This document shows positions 12,801 to 23,984 of a stretch of DNA of 64,000 nt, piece by piece (position 1 is the stretch's first letter; each line of letters begins with the position of its first letter). The translations under genes were made by a program, and so were the position numbers. The notes below the pieces were generated by a model. That model was not told the DNA's origin and ran no database searches. It saw only the letters and a program-made list of their open reading frames with translations. This DNA comes from Membranipora membranacea (Eukaryota; Bryozoa; Gymnolaemata; Cheilostomatida; Membraniporidae). The stretch covers positions 21,204,001-21,268,000 of the forward strand of contig OU612072.1 in assembly GCA_914767715.1 (NCBI GenBank). Direction: 5' to 3'.

Positions 12801-14707
12801 TAAAAAAAATGTAGATTCTGTTTCAAGTGTTCACAACCACTAAGGTTGGCTCCCTTGATGATCTACAATATAAAAAAATTTATTTAACCTTTTGGTAAAG
12901 CTACTGGTTTCATCTGTGTCCATAGGCCAGTCAAAAGTTTGCAATGCTGCTCTTAATTAACTGAGAGCTTCAAAATGATATGAAATATGGGGAGGCGCAA
13001 CTGTAGCTTCAACTTTGCATAATGTCAAACAGGATGTCAATAATACCATAATCGTGTCTGGAAATATTTTTAAGGTCTTTGCATATAAAGCCATTTTGAT
13101 TAATTATCGAGCACACAGGAACTTGATAGAACAAGATGCCCACAAGTTAATTAAAAGAACCTGTTCAACTCTGCAGTTGTTTGTCTATCTTTTGCGCTCA
13201 ATTGTTATTAAAATAGCTTGGTATGGTAAATCTTACAAAACAGTTGTTATGTTTACAAAATGTCTTCTTAAACTACTGTTGCCACGCAGGGAAATGTATG
13301 TTTTTTGATATTTTAATAGCCCAAAACTTGAAAATATCAGGCCGCAATCTCAGCATTGTCACATAATGGGCAAATAATTTGCACAAACTCATCTTCAAAA
13401 TAAGGGTAGAAGATTAATTATGTAGCTGATATAATGCCGTAGTTACCTTCATATACGTAAAAATATTGATGCCATGACCAAGTGCGTCATATTAGTATCC
13501 CGATTTCAACAATCAGTTTGTGTACAATATATGCCAATTAGTTGACTATGCTGAGATTGAAGCCTTGAAAAGTTTTCTTTGAGCTAAACAGAATTGAAAA
13601 TGCACAAATTTTCTTTTATGGACAGCAGCAGCCTAAAAACATCGTTTCGGATATTGACTATGATTGGTAACTGATGGTAGATTTCAAATCATTTCAGCAA
13701 CTAATAGAAATCAGTACAACATCATGTGCTCAGATCAAACACAAACCACCTAAACATGAGCTATATCTAAAGTCCTAAATGTGGTGTGGTATCTCTTGTC
13801 TGTCAGACACTCTCTATAATTCAAGATAGTAATGTGACATTGATGTCTTTATGGCAACATACAAGGAATTTTCTAAGTTCTAAGAGCACTGATCAATCTG
13901 TATTCAGGAAGAAACCTTTCAGTCGACCCACCAAATAATAGCTTGAAGGAAACACAAATATTGTACTGTTCGGAACTTGGAAAAACAAAGCTTAATTGTG
14001 TAAAAGTGAAGGCCAAGTTTGCCGTGGAAGTGGAATCCATGACAACTGACAATGGCAAGTTTGTGACAGATGAAGAAGCGATGACAACCGATGGAACAGG
14101 CAAAGGCGGTAATATGGAATTTGTGTTTTCATGAATACTTGTTTACACCCCAAACAACATGAGTAATGACTCAACAAAACAATTACCTGAATATGATAAG
14201 CATCTGTTAACTCTGTCATGTCAGAATTGCTGACTTTACAGCTTTTTAATGATCTCCTTGATGTTTGCCATGTACATTATGGTGACAAGAGCAATGTTTG
14301 AATCTTTGTTAATATGAATCAAGTTGACAATGAGAATTGTTATACCAAAATGATGTAGGTATTGTTTGAAGTTATTTTCTTGAACAGGAATAAGCACTGC
14401 AACGACTATAGCCATCACACTGGTACTGATTGCTCTGGTGGTTGGAACAGCTGTCCTTTTGGCTGTGAAATATAGATCAAATGGGGCTAAGGCACGACGT
14501 GGCCAGATTAAACCGAAGACAAGGGCAGCTTTTGAACCCAAAAACAATACCCACCCTGATAAAAAAAGGAGTCGATTGTCCAAAGACAAAAAAGGAAGGT
14601 CAAGTACAACCACCAAATTTGCTTGGCAAGCTGATCAACCTCACCGAAAAGGAAGGAGTAAGACGCCTGGAGAAAGCAAAGGAAAATCATCAAAGCTCAA
14701 TCACTAA
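6887..14707 (+). CDS. Ig-like type I membrane receptor, 8 exons, 485 aa predicted
   Basis: Exons: 6887-6926, 7465-7608, 7920-8171, 9324-9476, 11045-11248, 11596-11739, 13908-14108, 14388-14707. Every junction is GT-AG and phase 1, and the joined length is 486 codons including TAA. Exon 1 is a short signal peptide (MQALKLVLVLGFT). Residues about 45-127 fit an Ig domain: Cys60, Trp72 twelve residues later, and a SGFVICLA strand with Cys124. Exons 4-5 hold a Cys-rich second domain with VVWY near 184-187. Exon 6 holds a third (Cys273, HWYY at 299-302). Exon 7 is a linker. Exon 8 encodes a hydrophobic helix (about 385-406) and a 79-residue, strongly basic Lys/Arg/Ser tail without TIR, ITAM or kinase motifs. 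Several N-glycosylation sequons lie in the ectodomain. The three-Ig layout recalls IL-1-receptor-like or other IgSF ectodomains, but the family is not established. Seen: exons and domains. Inferred: cell-surface receptor or adhesion role. Confidence 0.82.
8438..9199. mobile_element. MITE with 20-bp inverted ends and duplicated halves, in intron 3
   Basis: The left end TTAAAGGGCAACCAAGGTTT (8,438) is the exact reverse complement of the segment at 8,961-8,980. The left half (159-bp period) is present twice, at 8,438 and 8,597. The right half (221-bp period) is also present twice, ending at 8,980 and about 9,199. The order is therefore left-left-right-right around an inner element of 384 bp. No transposase. 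Target duplication not resolved. Confidence 0.8.
10325..10655. mobile_element. foldback (inverted-repeat) MITE, family 1, in intron 4
   Basis: The arm at about 10,330-10,400 (TTGAGTTCTATATGGCTCAA ... TTGTCACCTAAT) is complementary to the arm at about 10,572-10,650 (ATTAGGTGACAAT ... GCTATACAGAATTCAATAA). A second copy of the same family lies at 13,310-13,600. Non-coding. Confidence 0.65.
11756..12092. mobile_element. foldback MITE, family 2, just after exon 6
   Basis: Inverted ends of about 30 bp begin CTAGCCTGTCT and run to TTTGTTCGGTG. Complementarity continues inward (GTTTGTCAACTCTTGC against GCAAGGGTTGACAAGC, and TAGTCTTCTCTTG against CAAGAGAAGACAG), so nearly the whole 337 bp can fold back. 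It starts only 16 bp into intron 6. Confidence 0.8.
12110..12617. mobile_element. foldback MITE, family 3, in intron 6
   Basis: Arms of about 165 bp: the left arm (ATAGACAGTTTTCTGAGCTC, then CCTCTCTCCAGTTT and TTCAGAATCTGCACC) is complementary to the right arm (GGTGCAGATTCTGAA, then AAACTGGAGAGAGG and GAGCTCAGAAATTGTCTAT). It abuts the preceding MITE, and no coding content is seen. Confidence 0.8.
12690..13012. mobile_element. foldback MITE, family 4, in intron 6
   Basis: Outer arms TTGTGCCTCCCCATAT (12,698) against ATATGGGGAGGCGCAA (about 12,989-13,004), and inner arms GACACAGATGAAACCAG against CTGGTTTCATCTGTGTC. No ORF with domain content. Confidence 0.75.
13310..13600. mobile_element. foldback MITE, second copy of family 1, in intron 6
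   Basis: The arm near 13,320-13,390 (GCAATCTCAGCATTGTCAC ... TTTGCACAAAC) is complementary to the arm near 13,510-13,590 (GTTTGTGTACAA ... CTATGCTGAGATTGAAG). The sequence also matches the 10,325-10,655 element (TTGGCATTGTCACCTAAT, TTTGCACAAAC in reverse). Confidence 0.6.
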
Positions 14708-16277
14708 TTTTGGCTATCAATCCTATCACATAGAGAAAACTAAAAATAGAGCAGAGAGCAATGACAAAATCGGTCTTTTGCTATTATAACCTGACTGAAA
14801 TGTCTTGAAGGCGCTATATATAACTACATTAATATAATTAGAATAACATTATACCCATTGTTATTATTCTCTCAATTTTTTTCTGGATACTTTGAATCCC
14901 TCTTTATTTAAGCCCACTCTATTGTTTCACTTTCGATCTGACATCACAATGTGTCTCATAAAGAATCGAGACTCACAAGCAATCACTTCCTCATTCAGCA
15001 GCATTTCAAAACGTAGCTGTCACAACATGTTCTAAGTAATGTATCCTCACTAACTAAAATAAACTCAAGTTTCAGGAATTCACAAGTATTGTGATCTTTA
15101 CTTAGGATCTTAGAATATGGGAAATAAGAAGGCAGTAGTCAAGATTAGCATGGTAAAGATAAAGAATATATTTACTCAGATGAGAAAGAAGGAACCACTA
15201 ACAATAGCATTGCAGGGGGAAGCATGGTATGAGTTCAAACCAAATCCAAGTCTTTGTATATGAATGCAATACTAATTCTTACCACAATTGTAAGGCTATG
15301 TCGAAAGGCAACTATTTAAACGTCCTGACAAACTTTCCATTCATGGACCAGATCAATTCATCGTAAATATTTAGGCGGATGGGAGGGGAGGGGAGGGAGG
15401 TAATACAGAACAGATAAAGTTGTGGCAATAAAGTGCAACATCTAGGAGATATAGGGTCAGTAGCATGTTGCTGTGTTCCCAACATTGCAGCACATCAGCA
15501 ACATATTGCAGGTAGTATGTATGTGTAGCTGTTTCACCAGCATCGTAAACCTTCTATCAGTTCGGGCTTGTTCCCATGGCAAGGCCATCCAGCTGTAGAG
15601 TGTTGTTTAAACCATGTTGAATCATGGTGCTCTATAGTTGGAGATAGGTCGAATATTGCGTAAAAATAAGTGATTATGAACTCAGAACATGTACATTTTA
15701 ATCAATCAATCAATCAATCAATTTCAAATCAAAATTGGTCGTGACGGCGGTGCCCTTCCGGCACTACTACTTTTCTGCCACAAGACAGGCGCATTACCCT
15801 GCAGTTCACGACGTCTGAGAACTAGGTACGAGGTAGTCTGTAGTTAAAGTCTTTATTTTTTCTGACATAAAGGTGATATAGAAGTGCACCAACAGCCTAA
15901 GTATCACATCGAAAACTACATCGCATGTATGTAGTTTTTAAACATGTGTCTAACTTGGAGTTATGCTTTCACAGTTTTATTTTGCAAGTGTCAAAAGATG
16001 GGATTATAATTGCAAGGACCTGCAAAGTTAACAAACCATTGACAATTATATGCATGTACAGATTATGCGGCGTCGGAATATGCCATATGCTCATGACTAA
16101 AATTGATAGCTAAAGATAATTGAGAAAATTTTGAACGAGTATAAAAAGGAAGGTGGTATGGTGCAGCACATGTGTGATGTACTGAATACAAGGATTAATG
16201 AGACTCGGATACTGTCATGGTCCATGAATTTCCTCTAGCCTATGACTATATGTAATATGAAAGCATGTAACGTGTTA
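14708..16277. other. 3' flank and gene-free stretch, with an (ATCA)n tract
   Basis: Contains the likely 3' UTR of the Ig-like gene, a GGGAG-rich tract near 15,379-15,401 and (ATCA)n at 15,699-15,722. The tract is followed by a more GC-rich 100 bp (GACGGCGGTGCCCTTCCGG) that could be the tail region of a minus-strand LINE. No supported gene. Confidence 0.4.
15058..15063 (+). terminator. candidate poly(A) signal AATAAA
   Basis: The first AATAAA downstream of the Ig-like gene stop codon, about 350 bp away. Position alone supports it. Confidence 0.3.
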
Positions 16278-16620
16278 ATGATTTACATGAATAACAACAT
16301 TCAGACGCCGGGAAGCTGCTGTAGCAGACCAACGTAACTTCTTCAATTTGGATGGCTATTGGTGCAACCTGCACTTCCAGCTCTATCAACATGACAACGA
16401 TGGCAACAGACGCAATATCACAACCCTGATTACTACTGATGGCCAACAGTGCCTCGACTGCGCCGGCGGCTTGGCCAGACACACCACCGCATCACCCGAC
16501 TCTGGCTTCCAACAGCATGCTAAAAAGAGCGTCCGCTGTCTAACTCATTCCAGCGCCACAGAACAATCAACGGCCAAACAAAAAACACAAATCTTCTGGC
16601 AAATCAAACTAAAACAGTAA
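16278..16620 (+). other. GC-richer open stretch, unidentified
   Basis: Open frame of about 114 codons ending TAA at 16,618-16,620. It passes through RRREAAVADQRNFFNLDGYW and a Cys-containing stretch (QQCLDCAGG). It is visibly richer in GC than its neighbours, which suggests a once-coding or imported segment. A CAG acceptor-like site lies at about 16,302-16,304. The reverse strand is also open over part of it, so the coding strand is uncertain. I do not recognise a family. Confidence 0.25.
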
Positions 16621-18282
16621 ACCAGCTAAATGTAGACATCAGCCTATGTCCAATTAACCCTTCACCTCAGCATTTCTGCATTGACCATTGACAGATTTGC
16701 TTGGCTGGAACGTCTGGCCCAACCAACACGGAACCCTCACAGGTGTTTGCCTCACCTTTCCATTTGCCCCAGTAATCATTTCAAAGCAATACACTAAAGA
16801 CAAGTAATATAAATTTCCACATGTTCCATGACTACCCTTTGGTAGATTGAAAAACATCAATCCTTTGGCCACACTGTGAAAAAGATGTCATTACTTATAT
16901 TATTTTCCTAAACGCTGCAAAAGTGGTAATGCCAATATTCATGTTCATTCACAATTTAGTGATCATGATATATTTTAATGTTAACAGCTAACTGGTAGTG
17001 CACAATTGATTATCCCTAAATCTCTGTTACCTATCCACATTCATTGATTTGCAGTGGTGCCTAATCCAAGTTAATCTACAAGTTAGATGCAGTTAATTTC
17101 ATTGGCAATAGTTTGTTGAGTTCACAGTAGAAAATGATGCCCTCAATTACAGAATCAAAGAATAACAAATCAGCAAGGATCAATGATGAGTCAGACAGCC
17201 AAAACTTGGTTTCAGAGGCATAGAATGGTCACAGTTATATTTAAGTAGGAAGCGCATAGTGGATAAAATCTGAATTTATTTTATACAAACTGTTGAATAG
17301 GTTGCGGGCGTTCATTAGCTGCTGACAGTGTTCTCCCAAAGGTGTGTTATATGTCAATTAACCAGCACGTATTAATTAGTGAAAACACTGTTTTATTGAA
17401 AAAAATTTCAAGCCAACCTCAAAACCTATGTTTAAATTGAAGTTAAAATTCGGAGTTGCACTGACATGGGAAAAAAGGAGACAGCTTCTGACAATTCGGT
17501 CCTTGTTGCTGAACAAATACACTGAGTTCCGGATATATCATTTTAAACTCCCTGACTAAATCATTCTGCAATATTGTTTTAATAAGGTTTCAATGCGATA
17601 CTGTCTCATAATGTTCAAGGCTGTTGTTTAACTTTAAAAAGTACTTAGAAAGCGCATCTGCATCAAATTTAATTGAAGCGCTTTTTTCACACAAAAAAAA
17701 ACAATGTATAATCATAAAATAATAAGTCAATTGTATTGATATTTTCAGACCCAGGTGATGAAGGCCATAGATGATAAACTCTCACTGAAGGATGCCCCTG
17801 GCTCTAGGACATTCGGATTATGCAGCTGGCTTCTAATGAAATATGCATTGTTGGAGGATGACGAATTTGGCCACACCCATAGTCATTCCTGAATCGGTAC
17901 TTGCCCACCACTGCCTTGGCTAGGTCTTTGCGGAACGGGACTCAATTTACCGAAGGCCAACTATATGTTTGCAATGAAAATATCCCTTCCCTATGAATTA
18001 ACACAATATACTGAGTTCCGTTAGGTTTGGGTACATGGATCAGCTCGCAGACTATCGGGCCCGGCAATCATTCTCAAGAGCAGATTAATCTCTCTGTGTT
18101 TTAAGCATTCCAATCCTAGATGCTTTGTTTGACAGAAACTACTTCATTTTACTCAACAGCAGCAATGTGATGACGTCATACTTTCTTTCCGGCAGCTCTA
18201 AACACAGCATATACAATGGTCAATTGTTACATAGCAGGTTATATATATATATATTATACATATATCACCTTGTTGTTAATCA
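16621..18282. other. gene-free stretch
   Basis: No supported gene. A 48-codon open segment after a TTTTCAG acceptor-like site (17,749-17,892, TQVMKAIDDKLSLKDAPGS, stop TGA) could be an orphan exon or transposon scrap, but nothing nearby joins to it. A (TA)n tract lies near 18,240-18,265. Confidence 0.35.
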
Positions 18283-19443
18283 ACGTAGTCAGCAATGCGG
18301 TCTGTGGGGTATTGTCTAGCTGTAGTGTCAATCCAGTGTAGAATTCTTCAGTATGCTGTCAGCAACCTGCTGTGGAATGTCAGTAATTACCATCGATACT
18401 GATAGTAGCAGGGGGACATATCCATCTACTGTATAACCTCAGTAACCAGCCTATCTGGAATGGCTATACCTATCAGTTGTTCTAAGAAGTAAGAAAGACA
18501 TTTCCCTTTTCTTTCATTGTTTAATTCAATTTAATTTAATTTTAATTTAATTATTTATTTTAGTTTATAATTAAGCCTCAACCTTGGTTGCTGAGTCGAT
18601 TGTTTGTGCAAGCAGATGGGGAATAATATTGGCGGTCACTGAGATCATGGTACTGATACCGTGGTGTAAGCAAAGGTGTTAGACTACAGTTGCTTTCGCT
18701 ACAAGTCTGCAGACCATCCAAAAAGTCCTTCATTGGAAACAGTGTGTCATGGAAATTAAAAATCGTGACCTCAAGAGTTTGATTTTGGTATCGTCGATGA
18801 GTGCATATTAGTAGATATACAGTACTGACCTACTTCCTTGTCGGAAATCAGTCCTACTATGCAATATCAATTGTAGCATATAATAAAACACCTATGTGGC
18901 CCAGTCAAACACTATAAGACACAGCGCCTAACACAGGAGTGGCATGCCATCTCTACTGTAACAGGGGTGTATTGCAAACATCCCAGATCCCCAGATGATC
19001 TTCGATTGAAGTATCGCCTGAAGTTGAGATGTGACTCATCCATGAATTTTAAATCTCTTTCCAGCTTTTTTAGAATCAATTTATTTTCACTCACATTTCT
19101 TATCATTGGTATAAAGTTGGGAGACAATGTTACAATACGCCCCTGCCTGGGCTGTTATTACATTTCCATTACGACATTAGGAACATTAGAACATGTAGAA
19201 AATTTTCTAAGCATTCTATTCTGTCAAGCCTAAACAGTGAAATTATTAATAACCAAGTAAAATATGTATCAATTAAACATTTGACTGCTAGATTTATAAG
19301 AACAAAGAGGCCTTCATCGAGCTGGATGTATCGCAATCATGTTTGGAATTTGTGAAATTCTTTTAGTATCTGCTCTTTTGCTTCAGTATGAAACTTTACG
19401 GATTTGTTTAGACAAGTCACACCTGTTTGAAAGGCCAAGGACG

Positions 19444-19593
19444 GAGGGAGGGAGGGAGGGAGGGAGGGAGGGAGGGAGGGAGGGAGGGAGGGAGGGAGGG
19501 AGGGAGGGAGGGAGGAAGGGAGGAAGGGAGGAAGGGAGGAAGGGAGGAAGGGAGGAAGGGAGGAAGGGAGGAAGGGAGGAAGGGAGGGACGGA
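19444..19593 (+). repeat. (GGGA)n microsatellite with (GGGAGGAA)n second half
   Basis: About 70 bp of pure GGGA followed by about 80 bp of an 8-bp variant. The same tract sits at the same place in R copies 2 and 3 with other lengths and variants. The open frames through it are artefacts of a simple repeat. Confidence 0.95.
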
Positions 19594-19960
19594 GTCCACT
19601 GGTGACTATAACTTCACCTCAGTGCGGCTGTCATATCATATCATATCAGAATTACACGCAGTTTATTACCTGACAGATTAATTTTGTGAATTTTTTTTTC
19701 CCATCTGAGATCACATTATTTTACATCTCACTTGTACTGACATCATCTCTACCTTGTTCTACAAGGTCGTTCATTGACCCATGTTTTTTTTAAAAATAGA
19801 AATGATCGAGAAGGATCTGGACTAAAAATAGGGATCCTAAAGAAAGTATCTCCAAATATATACTTCAGAACATCTCAAGAGTCTAATTGATGAGCTGGCC
19901 GCTTTGTACATACTTCTCTATGAATCACAAAGTTTATGCATTGTAGATGAGTTTAATGTA

Positions 19961-20702
19961 TGCATGTATGTATGCATGTATATTGTATTGTTATCAATAC
20001 TTGATAAAATTCATTGTTGGTTTGCTCTGTGATGCCAAAAAAATATAAAATAAATTATAAATAAAAATATGAAAAAGTATCTATAAAAACGTCTAACTTA
20101 TAAGATGGAATTAAGCAGCCGAGCACACTCTGTTCGGAAACAGTTTTTACGAATCTTTACTTGCTGCTTGGGAATACAGAATCTACCAGAGTGTAGTCTC
20201 ACTAGCTCGATTGGTGGATCGAGGCTAGTATAGGTACGCAGACATTTACTTTTAAAACGTTCCTGGTACAGCTCATCGAGGCTCTTACATTTGAGCTTTT
20301 TATTACTGAGTCTGTATACTGATTTTATGACATGGTTCAGCTCATTGCGGTTTTCGACTGACATATGGCCGTGGATAATACTGAGGTGAAAGGCAAGCAC
20401 ACTTTCTATAAATGACTCAAAGGCTAGCCGAATAGTGCTGTCCTTAACTTTCATTGATGATAAACGCTTCATTATATAGAGACGCTTGCTTGCCTTCTCC
20501 ACAGTTAGAGCAGTATTCTCTGTAAACTCAAGTTTGGGTGTTAGGATTGTCCCGAGATATTTGTACTTGACTTCTCGCTCGATTACGCTTTGGTGAATAG
20601 TGACTGGGTCTGGAGTTGGGTTGTGACGCTGATTTGTAAATAGGAGCTCTTTGGTCTTATTGGAGTTTATGGTAAGGTGGCTATCGTCACACCATTTAGC
20701 TA
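19961..20702 (-). mobile_element. 5'-truncated LINE insertion private to R copy 1
   Basis: On the minus strand the element reads the end of a CR1/L2-like polyprotein and finishes in an ATGC/ATGT-type repeat at 19,961-19,980. It is flanked by TTAATGTA at 19,953-19,960 and at 20,703-20,710. R copies 2 and 3 have TTAATGTA once (40,639-40,646; 61,564-61,571) with no insert, so this is a filled site against two empty sites. The 742 bp are a 5' truncation, as usual for target-primed reverse transcription. Confidence 0.88.
20098..20702 (-). pseudogene. C-terminal reverse transcriptase fragment of the truncated LINE
   Basis: Open without a start codon from the truncation point: KWCDDSHLTINSNKTKELLF (thumb-side motif of CR1/L2 RTs), then VKYKYLGTIL, then FESFIESVLAFHLSI and the C-terminal region ending RTECARLLNSIL with stop TAA at 20,098-20,100. 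No catalytic YxDD box remains, so it cannot encode an active enzyme. The frame is intact over about 200 codons, which suggests a young insertion. Confidence 0.85.
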
Positions 20703-21885
20703 TTAATGTAACTGATTTACTGAAAGGACTTACTATCTAACAGTCTGGTCACTTTTTAATAGTTCCTGGTACAGAGTGGACTGTGGGTAGTTCTTATGAT
20801 GAGGCTTAGCTCCATATCCTGTAACGAAACACGAGAGAGGACTGATATCCGGCTTAAGGATGCAGTCTTCTCTAATTGGTTACCGACGGCGATATCCTTT
20901 ACTAGATATCACCATTCAATTCTTCGAATCACACAACCAGCAAGGTGTACTATAACTCATTGTTTTGAAGATGGTATTCTGGTGACAACAAAATTTGTTG
21001 ACTGATATCGCAATACCCTACTTACGCTAAGTAAGCCACGCAGGCACATAGACTAAAGGGAATGAGCAGCAGTGCTTTGACAGTAATTGGTTGATGACCG
21101 GCTCAAGGCAACCATTTATTTCATCATGAAATATGTGTAAGTTGATCTGGGAGGGAAATGTCAGGGGGAGATACATGTTTACTGTTTATGTAGCTGACGA
21201 TAAATCTGTACCAGAATACCACGTTCTTGCGCATATAAAGAAGCCAAATTGAGCGATAGAAACCATCACTTCAACTAAGAAAAGCGTTTGATTATTTTGA
21301 AAGTGAGTTGGGGTGAAGAATTGTACTGCTTTTTTAAATAGAACATATCACATATCAAACTGCTTTGATAACCATACATTTCATGAACTTCAGTTATAGA
21401 ATTGAAACTCTAGTGTATTTTCTCACTCCATGTATTTATGATCTCACACCATTCTTAGTCCTTAAAAAGATGAAAATTGACACCCTCCGTCTCATTAAGA
21501 TTTTAGGGAGTTGTCCTCTCAGAGGAAAGGAGGGTATAACTTCTTCAATCTTTTAAATAATCCGATAGAGAGAGGATGTTATTGGCATAAAAATATGACA
21601 AGATTTTGTCACTCACTGCGTCCCGGAGAATACATGGTGAGGTAGGGGGTATGCTTTGAGGAATATTATCCCAGGAAAAAAATGCCAGTTACAAATTATT
21701 CTCAGGAGTGTACACAGTGAGCTCACTCAAACTCCAGCAGCTTGTGTGATCTGACATCTATTTCTCAGCTAACCATTAATTGGATTTCAATATATATGTA
21801 TCCTGGCGATGATTAATCACATCACAATTATGATTAGAGCATCAACTTCACATGTCACTGCGGGAGTTTTATTGCATTGTTGACA

Positions 21886-22220
21886 TGAGGATGTCTTATC
21901 AATGCTAAGTTCCCATGGCTGGGAATAAGGAAAAGTCACACTTCTAGTTATACATAAATTAATATATCACCATTTAGCGCTACCTGCGTCATTCAACTGA
22001 TAAGAGCACCATGTGAAACTTTCACTTGTAGTGTAGTTGAATACTGATGACTCAAGTATCACTTATCAATATAAATATTGCAAGGTCATTAATACTGACA
22101 ATGTTAGGTCTCATGGCCGATAATTCGTAATATACAACCAGACGCGGATGTTTGTGTCTCACATCTGATAAAAGGATAAAATTGACCACTCACAATATTG
22201 TTGATGAGCGTGTCTTAGCG
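21886..22220. promoter_or_regulatory. alternating GATA-motif unit (alpha)
   Basis: Sites in order: CTTATC near 21,895, GATAAGAG at 21,999, CACTTATC at 22,070, GATAAA at 22,167, and a degenerate CTTAG near 22,213. The conserved context includes TGCGTCA just left of the GATAAG site and AATATTGCAAGGTC right of the following CTTATC. The same order recurs at 27,460, 28,506 and 50,218. Regulatory function is inferred only. Confidence 0.45.
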
Positions 22221-22475
22221 GTCGAAGTGGGATCATGGGAACACACACCGTGTTTTGATTTTTGGCATTAATATGCCTATCAATATGTTTAACTCAAACA
22301 TATGCTTCATCCTCTACTGAACTATGAATTGTGCTACATTATAAAATGCACTGTTCGTATAATTGAATAGCAGTGGATGAACCCTTGTCACCCGGCTTCA
22401 TAAGGGCCACAGCTACTTTTTTGTGGCTGCGCAACAAGCCTAGAGTTTAGGCGAATAAGACCATAAGGGTAGAAT

Positions 22476-22900
22476 TGTGACGGCACTTAACCAGTGTGCC
22501 AATCACCAGTGGTGAAGATAAGACAATATATGTGCATAACTAAACTGTATTTTCTCTCTCAGTTAATACCAACTAAACAAGTTAAAAACCATCTCTTTAT
22601 ATAGCAAACAAAAGGATATGAAAATAGGATATCATGTGATGTCCATTAAATTATAACAAGCAGGCAATAGTAAAGCAATTAATAATTAGTTCGCATCCAA
22701 CTGAAACGGCAAAGCACGACCACACACACCAGGATACAGTCCATTAGTTAATCATTGTTTATTGTTATTAATGTGTATTTGAATATAATTATTTCTGCCA
22801 CTGGAAGTGAAATAGGAAAGTATTATTATTATGGCATTCCCAGTGACAGCCAGATGGTTCTTTGTGACAACCTGATACGTGATAGGTGATGGCTGTCACA
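22476..22900 (-). repeat. LTR (3' LTR in the element's sense), 425 bp
   Basis: Full-length LTR, TG...CA. It contains about 112 bp that are missing from the other LTR, between GCAGGCAAT and GAATATAATT. The shared parts differ by only a few substitutions (for example GATACGTGAT against GATATGTGAT). Confidence 0.92.
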
Positions 22901-22913
22901 CCTCCCCTATTTT
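22901..22913 (-). other. polypurine tract of the LTR element
   Basis: On the minus strand AAAATAGGGGAGG directly precedes the 3' LTR, the expected place for plus-strand DNA priming. It also fixes the orientation of the element. Confidence 0.75.
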
Positions 22914-23627
22914 GATATTTCCTCCGTTCTTCAGATTGTTGCTGTCTTCTATTGTTTGTATGTAGGTCTATATGTATCTGTGTTGATGAAGTTTTTAGTT
23001 GTTAAAGTTTTTTGTTGTTGAGTATCTTGGGTACTTCTTTTTTATTGAGTATTGGTAGTTGACATTCTTTCTCTTTCTTGATATTGCTGGTTGAGTTCTG
23101 TATTGTCTCTGCCATTGTTTGTGAACTACTGTGCTGTAGTTGGAGTGTGTATGATCTCACGGTACCGGCTTACCAGTGCTGCGTGCGACTCTATCTAAAT
23201 ATAGGCTTTACTATTGCTTACTTTGGTGACACTGTTGAGTTGTAAATTGTAAATGTCGTCACCTTTCTATCTGAAACTAAATAAAAGTGAGAGCATGAAT
23301 TAATAATTATTCTTAAGGTATGAAAACAAGAAAGTAAAATATTAAAAATCTCTGTGTATTTTTTTTTTCTTTTTTTTTGTCATGATTAAAATGAAAAGCA
23401 GTTAAATAGTTTTGTTAAATGAAGTAACGTGATAATTTTGAAGAGAAAGGAATTTTTTTTTTTTTTATATATTTATATCTCTCCCCCTCTTCACTATGAA
23501 GACACTTAACTTTGTCATAAATGTCTTGAGTAGACTCTAGTCTCCATAGCTGTTAAGTTTCCAGCTCCATCCTCTGTAAAAGTAAGTTTCTGTCGTCATC
23601 GCCATTCACCAAGCCTCCAGTTTACCA
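22914..23627. other. untranslated interior of the LTR element
   Basis: No open frame of note. Contains T-rich tracts around 23,359-23,378 and 23,456-23,467. There is no trace of pol. Confidence 0.6.
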
Positions 23628-23905
23628 GACTTCCTTTCACCAGCCTTCCTTTCACCAGCCTTCCTTCCAACAGCCTTCCTTTCACCAGCCTTCCTTTCAC
23701 CAGCCTTCCTTTCAACAGCCTTCCTTTCACCAGCCTTCCTTTCACCAGCCTTCCTTTCACCAGCCTTCCTTTCAACAGCCTTCCTTTCACCAGCCTTCCT
23801 TTCACCAGCCTTCCTTTCACCAGCCTTCCTTTCAACAGCCTTCCTTTCACCAGCCTTCCTTTCACCAGCCTTCCTTTCACCAGCCATCCTTTCACCAGCC
23901 AATTC
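23628..23905 (-). repeat. 15-bp minisatellite with 60-bp higher-order period
   Basis: Units of CTTCCTTTCACCAGC. The variant CAACAG replaces CACCAG at 23,668, 23,713, 23,773 and 23,833, so the last copies show a 60-bp super-repeat (four units). The unit length is divisible by three, which leaves several frames open on both strands. I read these as artefacts, not genes. Confidence 0.92.
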
Positions 23906-23984
23906 AATCTCTGTGAGTGTCCGCCATTATTCATTGCCTCCTACTCCACCACAGTCAATCTTTATCAGTAAACTCCAGCCCTAT

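Larger units (their letters stand above)
18283..22475. repeat. R block, copy 1 of the segmental duplication
   Basis: Paralogous to 39,963-42,305 and 60,100-63,235. Recognisable landmarks include GTCAGCAATGCGGTCTGTGG at the left (also in copy 3), the GGGA microsatellite, GGGAGACAATGTTA and CTGATAAGAGCACC. Copies 2 and 3 differ from each other at only a few sites per hundred, while copy 1 is more divergent. It carries a private LINE insertion and ends at the insertion point of the LTR element. Small open frames here are not preserved between copies. Confidence 0.8.
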
